Position numbers and translations under genes: made by a program. From contig NZ_LEKU01000005.1 of assembly GCF_009932355.1 (NCBI RefSeq), positions 62,001 through 126,000 on the forward strand: a DNA stretch of 64,000 bases, in the 5' to 3' direction. Source of the DNA: Riemerella anatipestifer_E (GTDB taxonomy: Bacteria; Bacteroidota; Bacteroidia; Flavobacteriales; Weeksellaceae). Positions 40,455 through 49,619 of the stretch are shown here, in pieces (positions within the stretch are counted from its first letter, which is position 1; each line of letters opens with the position of its first letter). The notes beneath the pieces were generated by a model. It was given only the letters and a program-made list of their open reading frames with translations, searched no databases and had not been told where the DNA came from.

Positions 40455-42620
40455 TTAGTTTTCAGCTTTTTCTATAATTTTAAAATTCAATTGTTTTTGG
40501 ATGAGATTTGCTTTCATCACTTTAATTTTAACGGTATCCCCTAGTTGATAACTATTGCCTGTTCTACTACCATAGACCGCATGAATTTTGGCATCGTACT
40601 GATAAGAATCGTCCATCAAATCTCTTAGTTTTATTAAGCCTTCTGCACCATTCTCTGGGATTTGAACCCAGAAGCCAAATTCAGCGACGCCAGAAATAAC
40701 GCCGGTAAATACTTCGCCAAGATGTTTCTCCATAAACTTAACTTGCATAAATTTAATAGAATCTCTTTCGGCATCTGCAGCTAGGCGTTCCATTGCAGAA
40801 CAGTGTTTAGATTTTTCTTCGTATTCTGCTTTGTCGGGAGATTTGCCTTGGTCTAGATAATGCTGTAATAGTCGGTGGGCTATAAGGTCGGGGTAACGGC
40901 GGATAGGAGAAGTAAAGTGGGTATAATACTCAAACCCTAAACCATAGTGTCCTATTGGCTCGGTAGAATAAACGGCCTTACTCATAGAACGCATTGCTAG
41001 AGTTTCAATCATGTTTTCTTCACCTTTACCTTTAACGGATTTTAGAAGTTCGTTCATACTTTCTGCCACCTTTTGAGAGTTAGCAAGGTTCATTTTATAA
41101 CCAAAAGTAGCTACAAAATCTCTTAATGCTTCTAATTTGGTAGGGTCTGGGTCGTCGTGTACTCTATAAATAAAGGTTTTGCCAGTAGGGCTTCCTTTTT
41201 CGTTAAGAGAAATAAACTCAGATACTTTCCTGTTGGCGAGGAGCATAAACTCTTCTATAAGATGATTGGAGTCCTTGCTTACCTTGAAATAAACGCCTAG
41301 AGGTTCGTTGTTTTCATCTAGGTTAAATCTAACTTCACTTCGGTCAAAAGTAATAGCTCCTTTTCTAATACGCTCTTCTCTAAGGATTTTAGCGAGTCTG
41401 TCTAAGGTTAAAATTTCATTGGCTAAATCTCCTTTACCTGTCTCTATTCGCTCTTGAGCTTCTTCGTAGGTAAACCTTCTGTCGGAGTGTATTACGGTGC
41501 GTCCGAACCATTGTTTCTTTATTTCTGCCTTATCATTGAGTTCAAATACAGCAGAGAAGGTATATTTGTCCTCGTTAGGACGAAGTGAACAAACCTCATT
41601 ACTAAGTACTTCAGGAAGCATAGGTACTACTCTGTCTACCAAATAGACAGAAGTGGCTCTCTGATAGGCTTCTTGGTCTAGCAATGTGTTGGGAACAACA
41701 TAATGGGACACATCGGCAATATGTACCCCGATTTCCCAGTTTCCGTTTTCTAACTTTCTTATGGAAAGAGCATCGTCAAAGTCTTTAGCATCTTTTGGGT
41801 CTATGGTAAAGGTGCAAATACCTCTCATATCCCATCTTTTCTTAACCTCGTCGTCTCTTATTTCTCGGTCTATGGCATCTGCTTCTTGCTCTACTTCTTC
41901 TGGGAAAGCATAAGGAAGTCCATATTCCGCTAAGATAGAATGTATCTCAGTCTCGTGGCTACCAGGAGTCCCTAATACTTTAATGATTTCTCCGTGTGGA
42001 TTCTTTTCGGTAGGGTTCCATTCTACCATTTTTACCACTACTTTATCGCCGTCTTTAGCTCCGTTGATTTTGTTTCGTGGTACAAAAATATCCGTGTTGA
42101 TTTGCTTTTTATCACAAACAACGAATCCAAAATCTTTATGTTTTATAAACTCGAAAGTTCCCACAAATTCCTCTCGGTTTCTCTCTAGAACTTCTATTAC
42201 AGAACCTTCTAGCTTTTTTGATTTGAAATGATAGGTTACGATAAGAACTTTGTCTCCTTGTAAGGCATCTTTTACATTTTTAGAATGAATGAAAATATCC
42301 TCCTCTAAACCTTCTACTCTTACATACGCATTGCCAGAGTGGTTAAAATCTATAATTCCCGTTAGGGTATCTTTTATTTTAAGGTCGATAATGTATTTAC
42401 CCTTTTCTACTTCTTTTATTCTTTCGTCCGCTAATAGTTTGTGTAAAGCTTGTATAACTTGCTCTCTTTGGCGAGGGTTTTTGTAGTCTATACCATCAGC
42501 TATCTGTTTGTAATTATATATTTTAGCAGATTGCTTGTTCATAAAACTAAGGATTTGTCTTCCTAAATCCTTTAGTTTTCCCTCATTTTTTTTTGATATG
42601 TATTTTTTTTTCTTTGCCAT
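40455..42620 (-). CDS. rnr: Ribonuclease R
   Basis: RNase R is a processive 3'-5' exoribonuclease that degrades structured RNA. The 721 residues have a basic N-terminus (MAKKKKYISKK), an OB-fold cold-shock region (GIIDFNHSGNAYVRVEGLEEDIFIHSKNV), the RNB catalytic domain with TIDPKDAKDFDDALS (the conserved Asp cluster binding metal) and a C-terminal S1 domain (GEVFTGVISGVAEFGFWVQIPENGAEGLI). It is followed by a terminator shared with the opposite gene. Confidence 0.97.
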   Translation of the reverse strand: MAKKKKYISKKNEGKLKDLGRQILSFMNKQSAKIYNYKQIADGIDYKNPRQREQVIQALHKLLADERIKEVEKGKYIIDLKIKDTLTGIIDFNHSGNAYVRVEGLEEDIFIHSKNVKDALQGDKVLIVTYHFKSKKLEGSVIEVLERNREEFVGTFEFIKHKDFGFVVCDKKQINTDIFVPRNKINGAKDGDKVVVKMVEWNPTEKNPHGEIIKVLGTPGSHETEIHSILAEYGLPYAFPEEVEQEADAIDREIRDDEVKKRWDMRGICTFTIDPKDAKDFDDALSIRKLENGNWEIGVHIADVSHYVVPNTLLDQEAYQRATSVYLVDRVVPMLPEVLSNEVCSLRPNEDKYTFSAVFELNDKAEIKKQWFGRTVIHSDRRFTYEEAQERIETGKGDLANEILTLDRLAKILREERIRKGAITFDRSEVRFNLDENNEPLGVYFKVSKDSNHLIEEFMLLANRKVSEFISLNEKGSPTGKTFIYRVHDDPDPTKLEALRDFVATFGYKMNLANSQKVAESMNELLKSVKGKGEENMIETLAMRSMSKAVYSTEPIGHYGLGFEYYTHFTSPIRRYPDLIAHRLLQHYLDQGKSPDKAEYEEKSKHCSAMERLAADAERDSIKFMQVKFMEKHLGEVFTGVISGVAEFGFWVQIPENGAEGLIKLRDLMDDSYQYDAKIHAVYGSRTGNSYQLGDTVKIKVMKANLIQKQLNFKIIEKAEN

Positions 42621-42685
42621 TTTGATATGTATTTTTTATGATTAAGAATTTGTTAGAGGGGCGTGATGGTAAATTTTGTTAGACT

Positions 42686-43117
42686 TTAGCAAAACGCTAT
42701 TTTGGACACTCTATTTTGGTGTCTCCCTCCTTCAAACTCAGTATTTAAAAATGTTTTGATGATTTCTAGTGCCAGTTCTTTTGAAATAAAACGAGCAGGA
42801 ACGGCTACCATATTGCAATTGTTATGTTGTCTAGCTAAGGCTCCGAGCTCTGGCATCCAACACAACGCACATCTAATGCCTTGGTGTTTGTTAGCAGTAA
42901 GCTGTACACCTTGCCCACTACCACAAATAAGTATGCCCATTTCGTTTTCACCGTTTTCTACAGAACTCGCTGCAGGATGTACAAAATCTGGATAGTCTAC
43001 GGAGTCAGCAGAATTTGTGCCAAAGTCGGTAATTTGGTACTCGTTGGCTAATTCTTTTTTGATAAACTCTTTGTATTCAAACCCAGCGTGGTCGCAAGCG
43101 ATAGCAATTTTTTTCAT
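42686..43117 (-). CDS. rpiB: Ribose 5-phosphate isomerase B
   Basis: RpiB interconverts ribose 5-phosphate and ribulose 5-phosphate. The 143-residue protein has DHAGFEYKEFIKKEL, TNSADSVDYPDFVHPAASSV, and the active-site loop GSGQGVQLTANKHQGIRCALC. Standard length for the RpiB/LacAB family. It lies 65 bases upstream of rnr on the same strand and has its own promoter box. Confidence 0.96.
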   Translation of the reverse strand: MKKIAIACDHAGFEYKEFIKKELANEYQITDFGTNSADSVDYPDFVHPAASSVENGENEMGILICGSGQGVQLTANKHQGIRCALCWMPELGALARQHNNCNMVAVPARFISKELALEIIKTFLNTEFEGGRHQNRVSKIAFC

Positions 43118-43147
43118 TTTTAAATTAAATTTTCATTAGACTATCCA

Positions 43148-43155
43148 CAAAAATA
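43148..43155 (-). promoter_or_regulatory. TAnnTTTG -7 box for rpiB
   Basis: The reverse strand reads TATTTTTG, 31 bases before the rpiB start. Confidence 0.55.
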
Positions 43156-43200
43156 GCATTTAAAAATGAAAACTTATGAATTTATATCGTACAAATGTTT

Positions 43201-44304
43201 TTATACGATATTTGATTCTGTAATTACTTGATGATAAAGTGAAAGGATTTTCTCCTCGTCCTTTTCCCAGCATAGGGCTTCTGCAGCTTTTTCTAGTTCG
43301 GGTTGGTAGTGTAGTCTCCCTTTTTCTAGTACATGAGTTATGGCTTCAGCAAGTACTTTTGGGTCGTGAGAATCTATCATTTCTCCCACTTTAAAATTGT
43401 TATAAACTCTCTTCATTTCGGGGAAGTTTATCATCACGAGTGGAACTCTGCTCTGTATATAATCTGCTACTTTGTTTGGTAGAGAGTAGAGGTAGCTTAC
43501 ACCTCCGTTTTCTTCGATGCTAAGACCAACATCTGCCGTTTGAGTGAGTTTTCTTAGCTCCGTAGGGTATAGCTTTCCTAAGAACGAAACTTTATGATTT
43601 AGATTTAATTCTTCAACCAATACTTCATATTCCTTTCTTTTAGGACCGTCTCCTGCAATTTTAAAAATCACATTATCAAGATAGTTTAATGCTTGTATGG
43701 CTTTATCTATACCTCTAGACTGATTGATGGCTCCTTGATATAAAATCACTTTTGGAGTATTTTGAGGTATGGTAATAGGTGTAGTGATTTTTCTAGGGAT
43801 ATTTCGCACTACAACAGGATTTACAGAATAGCGTTCTCTAAACCATTGGGCGTAGCTTTCGCTTTCCGTCATCATATATTTGATTTTAGGAAGCGAATAT
43901 CGTTCTACCAATTGCCAAATTTTTTGTGTCCACCTTCCTTTAATGGCAGGCATTTCGGTAAAAATTTCGTGGCTATCAAAAATAAGAGGAATGTTTAATT
44001 TTTTGGAAACCCAAAGGTTAGGGAGAATAGCATCTATATCGTTAGCGTGTAAGATGGTATTTTTGTCCGCTTTTTTTAGTAATTCGGTATAAAGTTTTTT
44101 ATTGAATTCAAGGTATGCTCCACGGAGGTTTTTGGATTTGATGTGTATCCTACTAAAAGGGTAAGGGCGCTCCATTGCTACATTTCCTCCCCAGTCATTT
44201 CCGATGAGCTCTATTTTGTAATTGTTGTCATGAAGGGTCTGACAAACTTTTTCTATCCTTTGGTCTGTATATAAATTACTGAAAGCAGAAACAATTACTT
44301 TCAT
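43201..44304 (-). CDS. Family 4-type glycosyltransferase
   Basis: This GT-B-fold glycosyltransferase has 367 residues: an N-terminal Rossmann part (KVIVSAFSNLYTDQRIEKVCQ) and a C-terminal GT4-like domain with VILYQGAINQSRGIDKAIQAL, KIAGDGPKRKEYEVL and SIEENGGVSYLYSLPNKVADYIQS, whose Glu-x-x-x-Gly pattern contacts the nucleotide-sugar. It is cytoplasmic, perhaps membrane-associated, and probably builds surface polysaccharide. Its start overlaps the end of the small membrane protein by four bases. Confidence 0.9.
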   Translation of the reverse strand: MKVIVSAFSNLYTDQRIEKVCQTLHDNNYKIELIGNDWGGNVAMERPYPFSRIHIKSKNLRGAYLEFNKKLYTELLKKADKNTILHANDIDAILPNLWVSKKLNIPLIFDSHEIFTEMPAIKGRWTQKIWQLVERYSLPKIKYMMTESESYAQWFRERYSVNPVVVRNIPRKITTPITIPQNTPKVILYQGAINQSRGIDKAIQALNYLDNVIFKIAGDGPKRKEYEVLVEELNLNHKVSFLGKLYPTELRKLTQTADVGLSIEENGGVSYLYSLPNKVADYIQSRVPLVMINFPEMKRVYNNFKVGEMIDSHDPKVLAEAITHVLEKGRLHYQPELEKAAEALCWEKDEEKILSLYHQVITESNIV

Positions 44305-44513
44305 TGTTTTTTCGCTAGAAAAAGGTAGTATATCTGAACTAGGGAAATAAGGATGTTGGTAATAGTAACAGGTAAGCTGTCTATTAGGAAACCATACGCT
44401 ACGAATAGTAGGCAGCCAATAAGGTTGACCATTCTTATCTTGTTAATTTCTTTTAGTAAAAAACTGATAGCAACAAAGGCAGACGCTAAATAGCCTATAT
44501 ATTCAGGATTCAT
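44301..44513 (-). CDS. Small YgjV-like membrane protein
   Basis: The start at 44513 (MNPEYIGYLASAFVAISFLL) gives 70 residues with three predicted transmembrane helices. LLKEINKIRMVNLIGCLLFVAYGFLIDSL resembles the YgjV/CBU_0592 group and, more distantly, semiSWEET transporters. An upstream in-frame start at 44561 is rejected because a TAATTTTG promoter box (44530-44537, reverse strand) lies between. Its stop codon overlaps the glycosyltransferase start. Function uncertain. Confidence 0.75.
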   Translation of the reverse strand: MNPEYIGYLASAFVAISFLLKEINKIRMVNLIGCLLFVAYGFLIDSLPVTITNILISLVQIYYLFLAKKQ

Positions 44514-44529
44514 AGTTTTATCTTTTTTT

Positions 44530-44537
44530 GCAAAATT
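44530..44537 (-). promoter_or_regulatory. TAnnTTTG -7 box for the small membrane protein operon
   Basis: The reverse strand reads TAATTTTG, 17 bases before the ATG at 44513. It sets the start of the small membrane protein and probably drives the glycosyltransferase too. Confidence 0.65.
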
Positions 44538-44565
44538 AAGAAAAATATGCCATAAAGTCATTTTT

Positions 44566-44593
44566 TATCTTTGGTAAAGTATTTGTAACTTTG
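44566..44593 (+). promoter_or_regulatory. Tandem TAnnTTTG boxes upstream of clpC
   Basis: TATCTTTG (44566-44573) and TAACTTTG (44586-44593) both match the consensus on the plus strand. The clpC ATG is at 44662, so either could be used, leaving a leader of about 60-80 bases. No CtsR- or CIRCE-type operator was recognised. Confidence 0.55.
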
Positions 44594-44661
44594 GACGAGT
44601 CTAAATAAACATTTTGACAAATATATCACAGGGTTTGTTTAGGAATCAATGACGAACAATT

Positions 44662-47169
44662 ATGATGAGTAATAAATTTTCGGGAGGATTGGATAAAGTC
44701 CTCAAAGAGAGTGCTAAAGAAGCAAAAAGATTAGAAAGTGAATTTCTTAATACTGAACATCTTCTTTTAGGGATTATCAAAACAGATAATTCTGCGAGGG
44801 AAATATTACAGAATTTACAGGTAGATTTAACCCAAATAAGACGAAAAATAGAGGCTTTAAACTCTTTAAGTTCTAATGTTTTTCCACCGAAAGAAATGGA
44901 GGTGATTCCATTCACTAAAATGGCAGATTATGCACTTAAAAGAGCTGATTTAGAAAGTAAAAGTTATCGTTCAGAACATATCAATACGGTTCATTTACTA
45001 TTGGGTATTCTTTACAAAATGGAAGACCCTATCACTCAGATTCTAGAAAGTTATGATGTAGATTATGAGGCGGTTACTAAAGAATATCGCACAATGTTGG
45101 AGCAAAACGGAATTTTGCCTAAAATGAGTAGTGACTATGATGATAGTAATGAGGAAAGAGAAAGCTTTGGGCAGTCTAATAAACCAAGTAGCAATATCGG
45201 AACTGCAAAAAGTAAAACACCTACCTTAGATAATTTCGGTAGAGATTTGACGACTTTGGCTAAAGAAGGAAGGCTAGACCCAGTAATTGGTAGGGAAAAA
45301 GAGATAGAAAGAGTATCACAAATTCTGTCTAGAAGAAAGAAAAACAATCCACTTCTCATTGGAGAGCCAGGTGTGGGGAAATCTGCTATTGCGGAAGGCT
45401 TGGCATTAAGGATACATCAAAAAAGAGTTTCTCGTGTATTGTACAACAAGCGTGTAATTACCTTAGATTTAGCGAGTCTGGTGGCTGGGACTAAGTATAG
45501 AGGTCAGTTTGAGGAAAGAATGAAAGCAATTATGACAGAACTTGAAAAAAATAGAGATGTCATTTTGTTCATAGACGAATTGCATACTATTGTAGGAGCG
45601 GGAGGTTCTACAGGAAGTTTAGATGCGTCTAATATGTTCAAACCTGCGTTGGCAAGGGGAGAAATACAATGCATTGGAGCTACTACTTTAGATGAATACA
45701 GACAGCATATAGAGAAAGATGGTGCTTTGGAGAGGCGTTTTCAAAAAGTAATGGTAGAGCCGACTTCCATAGAAGAAACTATTCAGATTTTGTATCAAAT
45801 TAAAGATAAGTACGAAGAACATCACAATGTAATTTATACAGATGATGCCATTAAGGCTTGTGTTAATCTTACTTCTAGATATATAACGGATAGATTTTTA
45901 CCAGATAAAGCCATAGATGCTATGGACGAAGCGGGTTCTAGGGTTTACATTAAAAATATGAAAGTCCCTACCGAACTTGTAGATTTTGAAGCCAAAATAG
46001 AAGAAGTTAAAGACCTTAAACAAAAAGCGGTTAAAGCTCAAGATTACCTAGAAGCGAGAAGGCTTAAAGACGAGGAAGAGCGTTTACAAATAGAGCTTAA
46101 TTTGGTTCAGGAAGAATGGGATAGAAATGTAAAGGAGATGAAAGAAACGGTTACAGAAGAGAATGTAGCAGAAGTAGTATCAATGATGAGTGGTGTTCCT
46201 GTAACTAAAGTCGGCAAAAATGAACTTGATAAACTTGCCGAAATGGACAAAAACCTTAATGGTAAGGTAATTGGTCAAGAGGAAGCCGTTAAAAAAGTAG
46301 TGAAGTCTATCCAAAGAAATAGAACAGGACTAAAAGACCCTAACCGACCTATTGGTACTTTTATTTTCCTAGGAACTACAGGAGTTGGTAAAACAGAGCT
46401 AGCTAAAGTGATGGCTAAGGAATTGTTCAACTCTGAAGATGCACTCATAAGAATAGATATGAGCGAATATATGGAGAAATTTGCGGTGTCTAGACTCGTG
46501 GGAGCGCCTCCAGGATATGTGGGGTATGAAGAAGGCGGACAACTTACAGAAGCCGTTAGAAGAAAGCCTTATTCGGTAGTGCTTTTAGATGAGATAGAAA
46601 AAGCTCACTCTGATGTATTTAACCTATTGTTGCAGATTTTAGATGAAGGTTTCGTAACCGATAGTTTGGGTAGAAAAATAGACTTTAAAAATACGATTGT
46701 TATTTTGACCTCTAACATAGGTACTCGCCAACTGAAAGACTTTGGTGATGGTGTAGGCTTCGGAACTTCGGCGAAGAAATCCAGCACCGATGCTTACGCA
46801 AGAAGCACGATAGAATCGGCTCTTAAAAAGGCATTTGCTCCAGAGTTTTTAAATAGAATAGATGATATTATTATTTTCAACGCTTTAGAGAAAGAAGATA
46901 TTAAGAAAATTATAGATCTAGAACTTAATAAACTTTACCAAAGATTAAGCAAACTAGGTTATACCGTAAGTCTTACAGAGGAAGCCAAGGACTTTATTGC
47001 TGAGAAAGGTTGGGATAAAGACTTCGGTGCTAGACCACTGAAAAGAGCGGTGCAAAAGTACATAGAAGATTTACTAGCCGAACTTTTGGTAACAAAACAA
47101 TTAAGCGAAGGCGAAAGTGTAGTCTTAAAACTAAATGAAGCTAAAGATGCTTTAGAAAAACAAAATTAA
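44662..47169 (+). CDS. clpC: ATP-dependent Clp protease ATP-binding subunit ClpC
   Basis: An 835-residue AAA+ unfoldase that feeds ClpP. An N-domain with paired repeats (ESAKEAKRLESEFLNTEHLLLGII and KRADLESKSYRSEHINTVHLLLGIL) is followed by AAA-1 with Walker A GEPGVGKSA, a UVR motif (YLEARRLKDEEERLQIELN), AAA-2 with Walker A GTTGVGKTE and the sensor LTSNIGT, and a C-terminal Clp-B domain ending FGARPLKRAVQKYIED. UVR between the AAA domains is the ClpC hallmark. It is monocistronic, ending in a strong terminator. Confidence 0.96.
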   Translation: MMSNKFSGGLDKVLKESAKEAKRLESEFLNTEHLLLGIIKTDNSAREILQNLQVDLTQIRRKIEALNSLSSNVFPPKEMEVIPFTKMADYALKRADLESKSYRSEHINTVHLLLGILYKMEDPITQILESYDVDYEAVTKEYRTMLEQNGILPKMSSDYDDSNEERESFGQSNKPSSNIGTAKSKTPTLDNFGRDLTTLAKEGRLDPVIGREKEIERVSQILSRRKKNNPLLIGEPGVGKSAIAEGLALRIHQKRVSRVLYNKRVITLDLASLVAGTKYRGQFEERMKAIMTELEKNRDVILFIDELHTIVGAGGSTGSLDASNMFKPALARGEIQCIGATTLDEYRQHIEKDGALERRFQKVMVEPTSIEETIQILYQIKDKYEEHHNVIYTDDAIKACVNLTSRYITDRFLPDKAIDAMDEAGSRVYIKNMKVPTELVDFEAKIEEVKDLKQKAVKAQDYLEARRLKDEEERLQIELNLVQEEWDRNVKEMKETVTEENVAEVVSMMSGVPVTKVGKNELDKLAEMDKNLNGKVIGQEEAVKKVVKSIQRNRTGLKDPNRPIGTFIFLGTTGVGKTELAKVMAKELFNSEDALIRIDMSEYMEKFAVSRLVGAPPGYVGYEEGGQLTEAVRRKPYSVVLLDEIEKAHSDVFNLLLQILDEGFVTDSLGRKIDFKNTIVILTSNIGTRQLKDFGDGVGFGTSAKKSSTDAYARSTIESALKKAFAPEFLNRIDDIIIFNALEKEDIKKIIDLELNKLYQRLSKLGYTVSLTEEAKDFIAEKGWDKDFGARPLKRAVQKYIEDLLAELLVTKQLSEGESVVLKLNEAKDALEKQN

Positions 47170-47182
47170 ATAATTGATGTAG

Positions 47183-47225
47183 GTAAAATCCACTAAATCT
47201 CGCATTTAGTGGATTTTACTTTTTT
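47183..47225 (+). terminator. Terminator of clpC
   Basis: A perfect 16-bp stem (GTAAAATCCACTAAAT paired with ATTTAGTGGATTTTAC, 5-base loop) is followed by T6. Confidence 0.93.
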
Positions 47226-47240
47226 AATTTAAATGGAACT

Positions 47241-48206
47241 ATGATAAATGTTGCTATTCTTGGGTTGGGGTTTATGGGAAAAAAATACCTTGCGGCTATT
47301 GAAGAAATTGATGACACACAAGTTTCTGCAATCATAGACGATTCAACTATTGAAAATACAGAAAATATACCTTATTTTATATCTTTAGATGATTTTTTAA
47401 GTTCAGAAATCAAGGTGGATTTAGTGGTGATATCAACGCCCAACTATCTTCATTTTCCCCAAGCAAAAGCACTTTTAGAATATGGGTATCATATTTTAAT
47501 AGAGAAACCGTTTTGTCTAAAAGGTTCTGAGATGGGAGCTTTAATTAAAATCGCTCAAGAAAAGCAACTGAAAATATTTTTTTCTACTCCAAATAGGTTT
47601 TCTCCTGCTTTGGCGTGGTTGAAAAAGATTCAGTCCGAAAATATTTTAGGACAGCCGTACCTTGTTCAAGTCAATTGCTTTTGGAATAGAGACCAAAGAT
47701 ACTACACGCCACAATCGTGGAAGGGTAGAAAAGAGTTAGATGGAGGAACTTTATATACTCAGTTTTTTCATTTTTTAGACTTAATACTTTTTACCTTCGG
47801 AAAGGCGGAACTACTATCAAGCTATATGGATACTTTTAGACATTGCTCTCTGGTGGAGATAGAAGATACAGGGGTACTCACTCTAAAGTTAGCAACGGGA
47901 GGTTTAGTTAATCTTAATTTCACTACGGCAGTTTGGGATAAAAATATGGAAACCTCTATGAGTATTATCGCTGAAAATGGGAGTGTTAAAATTTCTGGGC
48001 AGTACTTTGATGAAGTAAGTATTTGTAATCTTAAAAACTATAAATTTAGTTTAAATGAGATTGTTGATAATGAGTGCTCTAATTTGCAATTAAATTTAAA
48101 ATGTGCATTAAAAAAACTTTCCGATACAGAATGTGATTTGGAAGAAATGCTTTATCATCAGAATTTAATTTCTTTGGTGGAGAACATTTATAGAGGCTCA
48201 AAATAA
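47241..48206 (+). CDS. Gfo/Idh/MocA-family oxidoreductase
   Basis: This NAD(P)-dependent sugar-dehydrogenase-like protein has 321 residues. The Rossmann motif GLGFMGKKYLAAI is at the N-terminus, followed by HILIEKPFCLKGSEM (the family EKP Lys region) and a C-terminal beta-sheet domain with KGRKELDGGTLYTQFFHFLDL. It probably acts on a nucleotide-sugar or sugar intermediate. It is in line with sufE and two glycosyltransferase genes, consistent with polysaccharide or LPS sugar metabolism. Confidence 0.85.
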   Translation: MINVAILGLGFMGKKYLAAIEEIDDTQVSAIIDDSTIENTENIPYFISLDDFLSSEIKVDLVVISTPNYLHFPQAKALLEYGYHILIEKPFCLKGSEMGALIKIAQEKQLKIFFSTPNRFSPALAWLKKIQSENILGQPYLVQVNCFWNRDQRYYTPQSWKGRKELDGGTLYTQFFHFLDLILFTFGKAELLSSYMDTFRHCSLVEIEDTGVLTLKLATGGLVNLNFTTAVWDKNMETSMSIIAENGSVKISGQYFDEVSICNLKNYKFSLNEIVDNECSNLQLNLKCALKKLSDTECDLEEMLYHQNLISLVENIYRGSK

Positions 48207-48215
48207 AAAACTTCT

Positions 48216-48223
48216 TATCTTTG
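48216..48223 (+). promoter_or_regulatory. TAnnTTTG box directly before sufE
   Basis: TATCTTTG ends four bases before the ATG at 48228, the same arrangement as at 12757, and suggests a leaderless or almost leaderless transcript. Confidence 0.55.
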
Positions 48224-48227
48224 TGAT

Positions 48228-48647
48228 ATGACTATAAAGGAAAAACAACAAGAATTGATAGAAGAGTTAGCTTTCTTAGATGATTGGGAGCAAAAATACG
48301 AGTATATTATAGATTTAGGCAAAGAGCTTAAAGGGCTTTCCGAAGATAAAAAGCAGGAAGAAAATTTGATAAAAGGTTGTCAGTCCAAAGTATGGTTAGA
48401 TGCGTCTTTCAGAGATGGAAAGGTATCTTTTGAGGCAGACTCAGACGGTATTTTGCCTAAAGGGATTATAGCAATGCTACTTTCTGTGTATAGCGAGCAT
48501 TCTCCTCAAGAAATCTTAGATTCCGATTTTGAATTTATTTCAGAGATAGGACTTCAAGAGTTTCTGTCACCTTCTCGTGCCAATGGTCTAGCCTCGATGA
48601 TAAAACAAATTAAATTCTATGCCTTAGCATTCCAAGCCAAGGTCTAA
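48228..48647 (+). CDS. sufE: Sulfur acceptor protein SufE
   Basis: SufE receives persulfide sulfur from the cysteine desulfurase SufS and passes it to SufBCD. The 139-residue protein has the reactive Cys51 in LIKGCQSKVWL and a C-terminal helical end (LQEFLSPSRANGLASMIKQIK) that matches SufE. It is about 42 kb from the suf operon and followed by a GT9 gene nine bases on, so its neighbours are polysaccharide genes rather than Fe-S genes. Confidence 0.96.
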   Translation: MTIKEKQQELIEELAFLDDWEQKYEYIIDLGKELKGLSEDKKQEENLIKGCQSKVWLDASFRDGKVSFEADSDGILPKGIIAMLLSVYSEHSPQEILDSDFEFISEIGLQEFLSPSRANGLASMIKQIKFYALAFQAKV

Positions 48648-48656
48648 TAAAAAGAG

Positions 48657-49619
48657 ATGACGATACTAGCTTACCGTTTTTCTGCCTTTGGAGATGTGGC
48701 GATGATAGTGCCTGTGCTTAGAGAATTTTTAGAACAAAATCCTCAGGTAGAGGTAATTATGGTCTCTCGTAAAAACTTCGGTGATTTATTCATCGGAATC
48801 GATAGGCTTAAATTTCACGGAGCAAATTTAGAAGAATATAAAGGTTTTTGGGGGTTAAAGCAGCTTCATAAAGAGCTGTTGAGTATTTACAAAATAGATG
48901 TTGTTGCTGATTTACATGATGTTATTAGGTCTAAAATTTTAAATATTTTTTCTAAGTTAAAAGGAATACCTGTATTTCAGATAGATAAAGGCAGGAAAGA
49001 AAAGAAACGGCTTATTGATGTTTGGAATGTAAATAAACGACCTTTAAAATTAACTACAGAACGTTACGCAGATGTTTTTAGAGCTATAGGATTTGAGGTT
49101 AAATTATCTCACCAGTATCGTACTCAAGTAGTTGATAAAAAGGGTGTTGGTTTTGCACCGTTTGCACAGCATCAAGGAAAAATACTTCCGTTAGAAAAAT
49201 CTTTTGAGCTAGCAAAAATGATAGCAAAACAAAAGCCACTTTTCTTATTTGGAGGAGGAACAAAGGAAGTGGAAATTTTGAGCCAGTGGGAAAAGGAAAT
49301 TCCAAATACAAAAAGCGTTGCAGGACAACTTTCATTAAAGGAAGAATTAGAGAAAATTGCAGGGTTAGAAGTGATGATTTCTATGGATTCTGCTAATATG
49401 CACTTAGCAAGTTTGGTGGGGACTCGTTGCATTTCGGTGTGGGCGGCTACACATCCTTTTGCAGGCTTTTTAGGGTATGGTCAAAAGGAAGAAGATGTTG
49501 TTCAAGTGAAAGACCTTACTTGTCGACCTTGTTCGATTTTTGGAGATAAAGCCTGTTATAGAGGTGATTGGGCTTGTTTGCAAGAAATAGATGTACAAAA
49601 AATTGTAGATAAAATTTAA
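48657..49619 (+). CDS. Family 9 glycosyltransferase (heptosyltransferase-like)
   Basis: This GT9 enzyme has 320 residues, with YRFSAFGDVAMIVPVLREFLEQNP at the N-terminus and SMDSANMHLASLVGTRCISVWAATHP at the C-terminus, the motifs of ADP-heptose:LPS heptosyltransferases. In Bacteroidota, such enzymes build LPS core. The 3' end overlaps the next glycosyltransferase start by one base (TAATG). Confidence 0.93.
   Translation: MTILAYRFSAFGDVAMIVPVLREFLEQNPQVEVIMVSRKNFGDLFIGIDRLKFHGANLEEYKGFWGLKQLHKELLSIYKIDVVADLHDVIRSKILNIFSKLKGIPVFQIDKGRKEKKRLIDVWNVNKRPLKLTTERYADVFRAIGFEVKLSHQYRTQVVDKKGVGFAPFAQHQGKILPLEKSFELAKMIAKQKPLFLFGGGTKEVEILSQWEKEIPNTKSVAGQLSLKEELEKIAGLEVMISMDSANMHLASLVGTRCISVWAATHPFAGFLGYGQKEEDVVQVKDLTCRPCSIFGDKACYRGDWACLQEIDVQKIVDKI

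Noticed and set aside
43184..43211. Hairpin ATATCGTA / TACGATAT at the end of the GT4 gene
   Set aside because: The stem is AT-rich and short, with no clear T run on the reverse strand; not strong enough to call a terminator.
44514..44561. Upstream start for the small membrane protein
   Set aside because: It lies across the TAATTTTG promoter box, and the extra residues do not fit the YgjV-like family.
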